The position numbers were made by a program, and so were the translations under genes. Positions 9,572 to 17,063 of a stretch of 64,000 nt of DNA are shown here, one piece after another. Every line of letters begins with the position of its first letter. Within the stretch, counting starts at the first letter, position 1. This DNA is from Nostoc sp. NMS8 (GTDB lineage: Bacteria; Cyanobacteriota; Cyanobacteriia; Cyanobacteriales; Nostocaceae), in assembly GCF_017115045.1 (NCBI RefSeq), contig NZ_JABXKK010000090.1, forward strand, positions 62,001-126,000. The letters are read 5' to 3'. The notes under the pieces are model-generated. The model saw only the letters and a program-made list of their open reading frames with translations. It had not been told where the DNA came from and ran no database searches.

Positions 9572-10594
9572 ATGAACATGACAAAAGATAATACTTTACT
9601 AAATAATCTAAAAAAATTGTTTTCTTCGATAGATTATAAAGCTTATCCATCATTCATAGATGATTTATTTTCTCTAATTAAATCTTTACAAAAATCTCGT
9701 AATAAATCATTTGTTTTTCTCTTGGTTGGCCGTACAGGAGTCGGTAAGTCAAGCACTATAAATTCACTAATGGGTGAACCAATTTGTAATATAGGTGATT
9801 ACGATCCAACCACAATGGAAGTTCAGTCTTACGAGCATGAAATTAACGGTATTAAATTCACTATAATTGATACTCCGGGTCTTTGTGACAATATTCCAGA
9901 AAAGGGTAATGACCAAAAGTATATAGAACTTATACGAAACAAAGTAAAACAAATTGATTCATTATGCTTTGTAACTCGTCTTGATGATGCAAGAGTTAGT
10001 ACCGATGAAATGCGAGGCATAGAACTTATTTCAGAGGCATTTACACAAGATGTATGGAAATATGCCGTTATTATTTTTACACGCGCAAACAAAGCAGATA
10101 ATTATGTAATAGATTTACAAGAAAGAACAAAACGTATTCAACATGAAATTGCAAACTATACGGGTGATGAAGTAGCCAGTACTATTCCATCAGTTGCAGT
10201 AGATAATAAGAGCCAAACTACCCCAGATGGTAAGAGATGGTTGGAGGAACTTTATACACAAATATTTAAAAAAATGTCTGATAGAGGTGCTGTGCCATTT
10301 TTTTTAGCAACAGTTACAAGAATAAATAAAACAGTTAATAAAGGAAAAAATGGATCTCAAAAAAATATTTCGGATAATCACGAACGAAATAATGCTAAGG
10401 AGACAGAGATTAATTTTAACAGCCAACAAAGGGAAGAAATTAAAAGTAAATTATTTAGTGCTGTTCCTATTTTAGAAAAAATATGCGGTTCCCTTGGTTC
10501 CATATTTGGTGGCTCAGTAGGTAAAACAATAGGTGAAACAATAGGTGGTGTAATAGGTCACGGTATTGACTTTATTTTTTCCCTATTTTCATAA
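9572..10594 (+). CDS. GTPase of the dynamin/AIG1/YeeP-like group with a C-terminal glycine zipper
   Basis: 340-residue GTP-binding protein. G1 P-loop GRTGVGKS (residues 53-60), a Thr-rich switch I (DPTTME), G3 DTPG (100-103) and G4 TRANKAD (170-176) are intact. The C-terminus (about 303-338) is a run of small residues spaced GxxxG (GSLGSIFGGSVGKTIGETIG) ending in aromatic residues, i.e. a membrane-inserting glycine zipper. Such GTPases are frequent in bacterial accessory islands and some are suspected of guarding or lysing membranes, but no activity is shown for this one. Base composition is clearly more AT-rich than that of the neighbouring transketolase-like gene, suggesting transfer. Its own terminator follows. 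Confidence 0.7.
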   Translation: MNMTKDNTLLNNLKKLFSSIDYKAYPSFIDDLFSLIKSLQKSRNKSFVFLLVGRTGVGKSSTINSLMGEPICNIGDYDPTTMEVQSYEHEINGIKFTIIDTPGLCDNIPEKGNDQKYIELIRNKVKQIDSLCFVTRLDDARVSTDEMRGIELISEAFTQDVWKYAVIIFTRANKADNYVIDLQERTKRIQHEIANYTGDEVASTIPSVAVDNKSQTTPDGKRWLEELYTQIFKKMSDRGAVPFFLATVTRINKTVNKGKNGSQKNISDNHERNNAKETEINFNSQQREEIKSKLFSAVPILEKICGSLGSIFGGSVGKTIGETIGGVIGHGIDFIFSLFS

Positions 10595-10640
10595 TTTTAA
10601 CAGCACATCACATAAAAATAAAATCTACTACTACACTTTA

Positions 10641-10664
10641 AAACCTGCTTTTGTAGGTTTTTTT
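10641..10664 (+). terminator. Rho-independent terminator of the GTPase gene
   Basis: Stem AAACCTGC/GTAGGTTT (one G-T pair) with a TTTT loop, followed by a T-run, 47 bases after the stop codon. Confidence 0.75.
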
Positions 10665-10690
10665 AATATAGCCGCGACTTCATTTATTAA

Positions 10691-12080
10691 CCCTCTTTTG
10701 TCACTCTCGCCAAAGTATAATTAAGCGTGATCGCAAAAACTAAGACAGAGAGTATGGTTGAGGCTCGCCCACCTGTACCCACAGTAAAATTTGTGGACGA
10801 ATACTGCCAGTTGTATCAAAACCTCTTTCCAGAAGTTAGGAGCTTTGAAGCTTTTAAGTACCTACACATGGGATGTGTTTCTGATATAAAACGTAAAACT
10901 CTACCAGAAATAGCGAAAATTGTAGGGCTAGATAATCATCAGGCATTACACCATTTTTTAACAGAATCACCCTGGGACGTACAAGAATTAAGAAGGCAAA
11001 GATTAGAATTAATATTGTATATACTTAAAGGTCGCCCAATAATACTAATTATTGATGAGACAGGGGATAAGAAAAAAAGAAATACGACTGATTATGTGAA
11101 ACGACAGTACATTGGAAATTTAGGTAAAACAGATAACGGCATTGTGGCGGTTACAGCATACGCAGTTTTATCTGGAATGACGTTTCCTCTAATATTTGAA
11201 GTATATAAACCAAGGGAAAGACTACAACTAGGAGAAAAATATTTAACTAAACCTGAAATTGCCGAAGCAATGATTAGAAAATTGCGGTCAATGGGGTTTA
11301 GATTCAATCTTGTCCTGGCAGATAGCTTATATGGTGAAAGTGGTAAAAACTTTTTAACCGTATTAAATGAATTAGAGCTTAATTTTATTGTAGCAATTCG
11401 GTCAAACCATAGAGCATGGGGAATTACAGACTCGAAAATCAAATATTCAACCTGGCAAAGATTCCGGCGTGTTTTTTCAGATTTAAGTTCAGAAAATAGA
11501 TATATTAGAGAGATAATATGTGGCAAAAAATCCGAAATCGGGTATTGGCAAATAACAACGGATATTGAAGTTCTTCCAAAAAACACGACTTGGTATGTCA
11601 TGAGTAAATATCCAGACATTACTCCAAGAGATGTGGGTAATTTTTATGGTTTAAGAACTTGGGTAGAATATGGGTTAAAACAAAGTAAAAATGAATTAGG
11701 GTGGGCAGATTTTCGCCTAACTCATTATTCACAAATAGAGAAATGGTGGGAAATTGTTTTTAGTGCTTATCTTTTGGTTAGTCTTCATTCCGAACAATTT
11801 CTTAAATTTCCCCCACAATCTGAATCCAATTTTTCATCGCATCCCTGGTGGGATAATGGGAATGGTTGGAATAATATTCTGGTGGAACCTCCGTTTAATA
11901 ATTCAACCTTTCGTACTGTTTAATTTAATTAAACCTTGGCTAATAATCTTTAAAATTCCTCAGTTATCTGATGGCTTTTGTACGCTTCAGAGGATTGTCA
12001 ATAGTCTTACTTATTCAATTTTTCAGAATTTCAGTAACCCTAATTTATATTTTTCCTCTGCCTAGAGTGACAAAAGAGGG
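10691..12080 (+). mobile_element. IS701-family insertion sequence, complete, with TTAA target duplication
   Basis: The element is bounded by inverted repeats starting CCCTCTTTTGTCACTCT (10691-10707) and its perfect complement (12064-12080); the match extends to 25 bases with 3 mismatches. TTAA stands directly outside both ends (10687-10690 and 12081-12084), agreeing with the YTAR four-base duplications of IS701 elements. It is 1390 bp long and holds one transposase gene that appears frameshifted near its 3' end. It inserted between the GTPase terminator and the DUF4926 gene without breaking a recognisable gene. Intact ends imply recent arrival. Confidence 0.92.
10727..12065 (+). pseudogene. 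IS701-family transposase, frameshifted near the C-terminus
   Basis: DDE transposase with the first Asp in IIDETGDKK (residues 110-116), the second in ADSLYGES (from 198), and a Glu in the later helix (WVEYGLKQSKNELGW). The frame from GTG 10727 (or better ATG 10754, giving MVEARPP) stops at 11923 after 398 codons. The next frame, with no stop from before the overlap, continues as NLRLIIQPFVLFNLIKPWL and ends at 12065, inside the right inverted repeat, which is what family members have as their C-terminus. So a shift of one frame between about 11870 and 11895 has split the gene. A programmed frameshift is possible, but I see no obvious slippery heptamer. Confidence 0.8.
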
Positions 12081-12150
12081 TTAAGCACTAAAGAGGATAA
12101 ATTTAGGAAGCACATAGGCATAGCCCATCTTAGACATAGCACTATTCACA

Positions 12151-12375
12151 TTAATTTATCAGCCGCGATCGCGCAATTTCTCTTCTACCGATTGGACGTA
12201 CTTGTATGCTGTAGAGCGAAACAATTGCCACAGTTTCTCCATCTAATGTGACAAATTCAACCTCATATCCTTTACCACCCTGATGTACTAAAACAACTGT
12301 ACCTATATCACCCTCTTCTAAACTATATTCTGGTATATCACTAGTCAGAATAACCTTATCAAGTTCTTGAATCAT
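12151..12375 (-). CDS. DUF4926 domain protein
   Basis: 74-residue protein beginning MIQELDKVILTSDIPEYSL with a small beta-barrel-like pattern (EGDIGTVVLVHQGGKGYEVE), matching DUF4926. Its start codon overlaps the stop of the upstream DUF6883 gene (ATGA), so they are translationally coupled. The pair is often found in toxin-antitoxin-like or polymorphic-toxin neighbourhoods, but neither protein has an established activity known to me. Confidence 0.75.
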   Translation of the reverse strand: MIQELDKVILTSDIPEYSLEEGDIGTVVLVHQGGKGYEVEFVTLDGETVAIVSLYSIQVRPIGRREIARSRLIN

Positions 12376-12719
12376 TCTTCTCTCCGTTTCAGTGGGTATG
12401 AAGTAACAAACTTAGGAATAGTTTCCCCTGTTTCAATAAACCAAGCAGAAAGAACCACAGGATTTCTGCCATCTGGTGAAAGCAGTGTACCTTCTACAGC
12501 ATATCGAGTTCCGAATGGTGAATCTTCAATCTTTGTAACATCGTTATCAGCAACATGATTTAGTAATGCCTGAGCAAAAGTTTCCCAATCCTCTATTGAA
12601 AAACCAAACGCAGTGAAAAACTTTTCCTTGCTGCGTCCATCGGGGTGAGTTGGCGACAACAGATACTCAGTGATTTTTCGCTGTGGCACAACTGCCAGTT
12701 CATAATTCGGCAGTTTCAA
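12372..12719 (-). CDS. DUF6883 domain protein
   Basis: 115 residues: LPNYELAVVPQRKITEYLL, then PDGRSKEKFFTAFGFSIEDW and YAVEGTLLSPDGRNPVVLSA, the DUF6883 pattern (a short alpha/beta domain sometimes at the C-terminus of polymorphic toxins). It is first in a two-gene minus-strand unit with the DUF4926 gene. It lies between IS701 and parDE, in an island of toxin-antitoxin genes, which makes a toxin or immunity role plausible but unproven. Confidence 0.75.
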   Translation of the reverse strand: MKLPNYELAVVPQRKITEYLLSPTHPDGRSKEKFFTAFGFSIEDWETFAQALLNHVADNDVTKIEDSPFGTRYAVEGTLLSPDGRNPVVLSAWFIETGETIPKFVTSYPLKRREE

Positions 12720-12804
12720 TCCGCCTCTCTTACCTTCTTATCTTTAGTTTATCGCCAGTTGTCTCTTAATTTATCGCCTTTCTGAGCGTTATAGAAAGGC
12801 TTGA

Positions 12805-12830
12805 TGCCATAAAATGGCAAAAACTGCCAT
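12805..12830. promoter_or_regulatory. Probable autoregulatory operator of parDE
   Basis: Three half-sites TGCCAT (12805), ATGGCA (12814) and TGCCAT (12825) in alternating orientation lie 34-59 bases before the antitoxin start, over the likely -10 region (TAATGT, 12830-12835). Ribbon-helix-helix antitoxins usually bind such repeated half-sites; binding here is inferred. Confidence 0.5.
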
Positions 12831-12863
12831 AATGTAGAAAAACAGATTCAAAAACTAACACTT

Positions 12864-13127
12864 GTGAAAAGTATAAATATTTCTTTACCTGACACCATGC
12901 GAACTTATATAGAAGAACAGGTAGCTCAAGGTGGTTATAGCAGTGTCAGCGAATATTTTCGTGAATTAGTGCGACAAGACCAAAAACAGAGAGCTAAAGA
13001 ACGTCTAGAAGCAATGCTTCTGGAGGGATTAAACTCTGGGAATGCAACAGAAATGACTGTTCAAGATTGGGAAGATATCCGTCAAACAATCCGACAAAGA
13101 ATGAAAAAACATCAAGATGCAATTTAG
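12864..13127 (+). CDS. parD: Type II antitoxin, ParD-like (ribbon-helix-helix)
   Basis: 87 residues. The N-terminal MKSINISLPDTMRTYIEEQV forms the beta-strand and first helix of a ribbon-helix-helix, followed by GGYSSVSEYFRELVRQDQ, the ParD/CC2985 signature. The charged C-terminal tail would bind the toxin. It is followed 5 bases later by the ParE-like toxin. It probably represses its own promoter via the repeated TGCCAT sites upstream. An adjacent plus-strand frame overlaps it and belongs to the toxin reading frame. Confidence 0.85.
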   Translation: MKSINISLPDTMRTYIEEQVAQGGYSSVSEYFRELVRQDQKQRAKERLEAMLLEGLNSGNATEMTVQDWEDIRQTIRQRMKKHQDAI

Positions 13128-13132
13128 CCGTG

Positions 13133-13456
13133 ATGTTTGAAATAAAAAAAAGACCTCAAGTTATCCGGGACTTAATAGACTTAGCAACGTACATAGCACA
13201 AGATAACTTAGATGTTTCAGACCGCTTTTTAACAGCAGCCGAAGCAACATTTAAACAATTAGGAAAAACCCCAGCTATTGGTAAACAATGTCAGTTTATC
13301 CATCCAAATCTAGTAGAAATTCGACAAATATCTATCAAAGGATTTCAAAAATATCTTATCTTTTACCGCATCACTGAATCAGCAATTGATATTCTACGGG
13401 TCATTCATGGTGCAAGAGACGCTGAATTAATATTTGATGAAGATTTAGAACTATAG
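13133..13456 (+). CDS. parE: Type II toxin, ParE/RelE superfamily
   Basis: 107 residues from ATG 13133 (a GTG one codon upstream is an alternative). It has the ParE layout: helices with RDLIDLATYIAQDNLDVSDR, then TPAIGKQC, and the C-terminal strands VEIRQISIKGFQKYLIFYRI and DILRVIHGARDAELIF. ParE toxins inhibit DNA gyrase and RelE relatives cleave mRNA; the GFQKYLIFYR/VIHGARD signature favours ParE. It forms a bicistron with the antitoxin and both frames are intact, so this pair is probably functional. Confidence 0.85.
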   Translation: MFEIKKRPQVIRDLIDLATYIAQDNLDVSDRFLTAAEATFKQLGKTPAIGKQCQFIHPNLVEIRQISIKGFQKYLIFYRITESAIDILRVIHGARDAELIFDEDLEL

Positions 13457-13516
13457 CTTATCCTGCAAATTATCAATTTTTTTCATGTATTTAACATTTT
13501 ACAGGAGGATGTAACC

Positions 13517-13876
13517 ATGACTGACACTCAAAAGATGGTTCGCTTAAACTTAGATTTGTCACCTGAACTAAATCAGATATTAGACGGACTAGGAAATAAA
13601 ATAGGCACAAGTAAAGGTGATGTTCTGCGTCAGGCTATAACCTTGATGCAAATTATGGTTATAACTAAAGAGTAAACCAAAAAATTAGGAGTTACAGAAG
13701 CAAATCAATTGATAGTGAATGAAATCATTCTTTCATTTGAACAGCAGCCAAAACCGCATCCACTAGACACATTTATGGAAAGGCTTGGGCCTTGGGAAGA
13801 TGAACGTACTGCTGAGGAAATAGTCAAAGATATTTATGATAGTCGTACTATTTCTAACAATGACATTAGTCTATGA
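13517..13876 (+). pseudogene. Ribbon-helix-helix/VapB-type antitoxin interrupted by an in-frame stop
   Basis: A good AGGAGG site (13503-13508) precedes ATG 13517. The frame reads MVRLNLDLSPELNQILDGLG and GDVLRQAITLMQ (ribbon-helix-helix), then stops at TAA 13673-13675 after 52 residues. Without the stop the same frame runs on for 65 codons (TKKLGVTEANQ..., then PHPLDTFMERLGPWEDERTA and YDSRTISNNDISL) to a TGA overlapping the vapC start. Relatives commonly read KEQ(G)KK at the break, so CAA to TAA is the likely change. The 52-residue product alone could still bind DNA. The C-terminal part is the typical VapB tail. Confidence 0.6.
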
Positions 13877-14659
13877 CTTATTTACTTGATACTGATACTT
13901 GCATTTATTGGATTAAAGCAGAAGTGTTGAATGTTAAGAAAAATCCGATAAGAATAGCCCAAAATAGGGTAATTTTGGGCGAAGGCTTAAAATATATTAG
14001 TTTGATTGTGATTATAAATTCATTTCCTAAAATTGTCAAAGATATACTGAGAAAGCTGCCAAAAAACGATTATCCAGTATTGAACAGTCGTATCTGATTT
14101 TACAGCTTTTATCTATTCCCGAACACTGGGGACATACACTATTAGATAAATTCCGCTATCTTCAATCTTGTATGTGTCAGAAAATCAGCTATGTTCATTG
14201 GTTTGAGGAGATGATGTTATGTTGACGAATTTAGGCTTTTTAGAGTTAGTGTAACTACTTATGTAAAGTTTTGTATCAGCATTCAACATTTCTGGGATTA
14301 AAGATATTAATTCAGTCAGAACTAAAGTTAGAGAAATAGGATGGGAGCAAATTTATATTTGCAGCATCACGGTTGCTGAGTTATATTTTTGTGCTTATAA
14401 TTCTCGACCAGTAGTGGAAAATTTAACTCGTGCAGAAGACTTTATTCAAAATTTACCCGTCGTACCTTTAACCGATCCTGCTCTGAGAAAGTATGGTGAA
14501 TTAAAGGCACAACTCCGTAGAATATGACAAACAATTGCTGAATTTGATTTACTAATTGCTAGGGTCGCACTTACAGAAAATTACACTTTAGTAACAAACA
14601 ATACTCGTCACTACGAACGCATCAATGGATTAAAATTGGAAAACTGGACTCTCCCTTAG
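13873..14659 (+). pseudogene. vapC toxin (PIN domain) broken by an inserted element and a nonsense codon
   Basis: The 5' part encodes MTYLLDTDTCIYWIK (the first PIN-domain Asp pair) and is then cut at 13918. The 3' part resumes at 14295: INSVRTKVREIGW, SITVAELYF, ALRKYGELKAQLRR, IAEFDLLIARVALT and VTNNTRHYERI up to TAG 14657-14659. Removing 13919-14294 plus one copy of a 9-base duplication restores a single frame across the junction. A second lesion, TGA at 14525-14527 (ancestral GGA in the RRIGQ motif of relatives), remains. PIN-domain VapC toxins are ribonucleases; this copy must be inactive. Confidence 0.85.
13910..14303. mobile_element. MITE-like 376-bp element inside vapC, with 9-bp target duplication
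   Basis: The element spans 13919-14294. Its ends are CAGAAGTGTTGAATG and, inverted, CAGAAATGTTGAATG (14 of 15 match). GGATTAAAG occurs directly outside both ends (13910-13918 and 14295-14303). An internal hairpin GCCCAAAA/TTTTGGGC lies at 13957-13980. It holds no full transposase; a short frame at about 14054-14220 (RLSSIEQSYLILQLLSIPEH, ending WFEEMML) may be a leftover coding fragment of a larger parent. The parent IS family is not recognised; 9-base duplications occur in IS4-like groups. Confidence 0.85.
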
Positions 14660-14693
14660 AAACTCAACATTAGTTAGTCCGGTAGGCTGTATT

Positions 14694-14816
14694 ATGCTGT
14701 CTCCAAGCCAGTATACACGCACAGCAGAACAAATTGTTGATGAAATATATTCAAGTCGGACTGTAAGCGATGTCTTACGACAAGCCGCTTTGCGTCTATG
14801 CGATTATAGCTTGTGA
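14694..14816 (+). pseudogene. Remnant of a second VapB-type antitoxin
   Basis: A 40-codon frame ends with TAEQIVDEIYSSRTVSD then VLRQAALRLCDYSL and TGA. The first part matches the VapB tail seen in the preceding pseudogene (TAEEIVKDIYDSRTIS). The second part looks like a piece of a ribbon-helix-helix domain joined at the wrong end. The TGA overlaps a GTG that begins a VapC-like fragment, preserving the normal toxin-antitoxin overlap. Confidence 0.5.
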
Positions 14817-14899
14817 ATTATTTACTCGACACTGATACCTGTTTTCACCTTAAAAATTATCAGATGCGATCGCATAACCTCAAGGGATGCTGGGAATAA
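14813..14899 (+). pseudogene. Truncated VapC N-terminus
   Basis: GTG 14813 opens a frame reading NYLLDTDTCFHL, the first strand of a VapC PIN domain, which then degenerates and stops after 28 residues. It overlaps the antitoxin remnant in the usual manner. Confidence 0.5.
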
Positions 14900-14932
14900 T
14901 AAATTTGCGATATCTGCACCAAAATTCATTCC

Positions 14933-15787
14933 ATGAAACAGAGAAAAAATCAATTCAGTCATCTGACTGCGATCGAAAGAAGTTATCTGTCATTTCCTGC
15001 ACAGTTTTTATTAAATCAAAACCTGTTACAAGGTAAAATACTAGACTTTGGTTGCGGCTTTGGGAATGATGTTAAGATATTACATCAAAAAGGTTATGAT
15101 ATTACAGGTTACGACCCTTATTATTTTCCAGAATATCCTGATAATAAGTTCGATACAATAATTTGCTTTTATGTTTTAAATGTTTTATTTACTGAAGAAC
15201 AAACTAATGTTCTCATGGAAGTATCACACCTATTAAAACCAGGAGGTAAAGCTTATTATGCTGTAAGAAGGGATCTCAAAAAAGAAGGTTTTCGAGAACA
15301 TTATGTTCATAAAAAACCTACCTATCAGTGTATTGTCAAACTTCCCTTCCCCTCGGTTTGTTTAGATGAACGTCGGGAATTATATGAATATATCCATTAT
15401 AATCATCAGCGAAATTCATCTAATTATTGTATATTCTGTAATCCCCATAAAACTCTCAAACTATTAACTGAATCAGCAACAGCCTATGCTATTTTTGATG
15501 GCTATCCTATAAGTAAAGGTCATGCTTTGATTATTCCCAAACGTCATGTTAGCAATTATTTTGAACTGCCATTAAAGGAGCAATCTGCTTGCTGGTTTAT
15601 GGTGAACAAAGTGCAAAAAATTCTCCAAACAGAATTTGAACCTGATGGTTTTAATATAGGAATGAACATCAATCGAGCCGCAGGTCAAAATATTATGCAC
15701 GCTAGTATTCATATCATCCCTCGTTATAAAGGTGATACTGTTTCTAGCAAAAGTGGAATCAGGAACGTTATTCCTAAAAAGGAATAG
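14933..15787 (+). CDS. Fusion of a class I SAM methyltransferase and a HIT-family domain
   Basis: 284 residues. The N-terminal half has the SAM-binding motif ILDFGCGFGNDV (about residues 37-48) and the post-motif LLKPGGKAYYAVRR. The C-terminal half is a HIT domain: zinc-binding CIFC (about 164-167), AYAIFDGYPISKGHALIIPK, and the active-site line ending HASIHIIPR (256-264). In HIT proteins this is normally H-x-H-x-H; the middle, catalytic His is Ser here. Such two-domain proteins exist in databases, but a substrate is not known. It is the first intact gene after the toxin-antitoxin wreckage. Expression signals are not obvious. Confidence 0.8.
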   Translation: MKQRKNQFSHLTAIERSYLSFPAQFLLNQNLLQGKILDFGCGFGNDVKILHQKGYDITGYDPYYFPEYPDNKFDTIICFYVLNVLFTEEQTNVLMEVSHLLKPGGKAYYAVRRDLKKEGFREHYVHKKPTYQCIVKLPFPSVCLDERRELYEYIHYNHQRNSSNYCIFCNPHKTLKLLTESATAYAIFDGYPISKGHALIIPKRHVSNYFELPLKEQSACWFMVNKVQKILQTEFEPDGFNIGMNINRAAGQNIMHASIHIIPRYKGDTVSSKSGIRNVIPKKE

Positions 15788-15893
15788 TTTTTTACTAACA
15801 GTTTCCAGTAGCAAATCTTGATTTAGGCATTTGCCATAAATCTGAAAAACTCAGCTTTTTGAGTATTGTTAAAAAGATTGCAAAATATTTCAG

Positions 15894-16796
15894 TTAACTC
15901 AAATTGTCTGGATCTATTCCCAGCGCTCTTAATTGTTCAGTCAATTGTTGCACCCGTTGTTCCGCTTGTTGAGCGCGTTGTGTCTCTTGTTGAGCAAGTT
16001 GTGCTGCTTGTTGAGCGCGTTGTGTCTCTTGTTGAGCAAGTTGTGCTGCTTGTTGAGCGCGTTGTGTCTCTTGTTGAGCAAGTTGTGCTGCTTGTTGAGC
16101 GCGTTGTGTCTCTTGTTGAGCAAGTTGTGCTGCTTGTTGAGCGCGTTGTATCTCTTGTTGAGCAAGTTGTGCTGCTTGTTTTACTTGTTCTGCGGGCGTG
16201 AGATATCGTTGTCCTTGCTCATCATACCAATACATCCATTCTCGTGTTACGCCACAATAATTTCCCCTTTCGCAACCAATTCCTAAGCCAATCTCTGGTA
16301 GCCAAAATGGGTTTCCCTCTTGCAATTCATACTTACCATTAACTAACTTATGTACTTCCAGATGCGGTTTACGGCGGCGACGAGAGGAGTAAATTACGTA
16401 ATAGAGTACACCTAAAGCCTCATATTCAGCTAATTTAGTAGTGTATTCCTTACGATAATTTTGGGATACTACTTCTAGGACGAAAATCGGTACAACATTT
16501 TCATCCCACAGCACATAACTAGGACGCAGTTCCTCATCATAAAAACGCTCTACCCCTAAGCTCAAAAACCCATCTGGCACGATTGGCGGTTTATCTGGGT
16601 GATAATAAATACCCATATCTATGGCAAACAACCAGTCTAGGCGTTCTGCCCAAAGTATCAGCAAAATCGCTTTTAGCAAGCCTGGTATCAATTCTTGCAG
16701 TTCGTTATCCACAGGTGTTTCATCAGAGTCCGGTAGTTCCTCGGCTGAGGGCAAGTACCTTGGCAAGTTGTACTCTAACATGGGTGGTTTCCACAA
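15894..16796 (-). CDS. Uma2-family (DUF820) nuclease-like protein with a repeat coiled-coil tail
   Basis: 300 residues. Residues 1-190 are a Uma2/DUF820 domain of the PD-(D/E)XK-like fold: PDGFLSLGVER, then the core PIFVLEVVS with downstream KLAEYEALGVLYYVI. Uma2 proteins are extremely numerous in cyanobacteria and have no settled role. Residues about 200-285 are a Gln/Ala-rich coiled coil, with five copies of the 14-residue unit AQQAAQLAQQETQR encoded by identical 42-bp repeats. The last 14 residues (LRALGIDPDNL) are the usual end of this subtype. Repeat number could vary between strains. Confidence 0.85.
   Translation of the reverse strand: MWKPPMLEYNLPRYLPSAEELPDSDETPVDNELQELIPGLLKAILLILWAERLDWLFAIDMGIYYHPDKPPIVPDGFLSLGVERFYDEELRPSYVLWDENVVPIFVLEVVSQNYRKEYTTKLAEYEALGVLYYVIYSSRRRRKPHLEVHKLVNGKYELQEGNPFWLPEIGLGIGCERGNYCGVTREWMYWYDEQGQRYLTPAEQVKQAAQLAQQEIQRAQQAAQLAQQETQRAQQAAQLAQQETQRAQQAAQLAQQETQRAQQAAQLAQQETQRAQQAEQRVQQLTEQLRALGIDPDNLS
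15964..16173. repeat. Coding 42-bp tandem repeat, five copies
   Basis: The unit starts GCTTGTTGAGCGCGTTGTGT and repeats at 15964, 16006, 16048, 16090 and 16132, nearly identical at DNA level. Near-identity implies recent expansion by slippage or recombination; it stays in frame in the Uma2 gene. Confidence 0.9.
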
Positions 16797-17063
16797 AACT
16801 CAAAGGATATTTGGCTCACCAGAATTATAGCGATTTCTGAGCTAGTACTTGGTCAAGCTAGTTTTGAGAGTTTGTAGTCAGCAATAAAAATACTTAGCAG
16901 GCATTAGCCACCGGAAGCAACTCATGCTTTGATACCACGACCATATAGTGTAAGTTAAAGTTAAGTCGATATTCAAATGAATAATTTTTGCTGAATTGCG
17001 ACAGATAAAGACTAAACTAAAAAGTCTTGTGCAGCAAAACCTGTAGCTTTAAATGAAATAATC

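Noticed and set aside
15866..16286. Plus- and minus-strand frames rich in Leu, Val and Asn over the 42-bp repeat
   Set aside because: They are open only because of the repeat periodicity and lie opposite or out of phase with the Uma2 gene, which has a clear domain.
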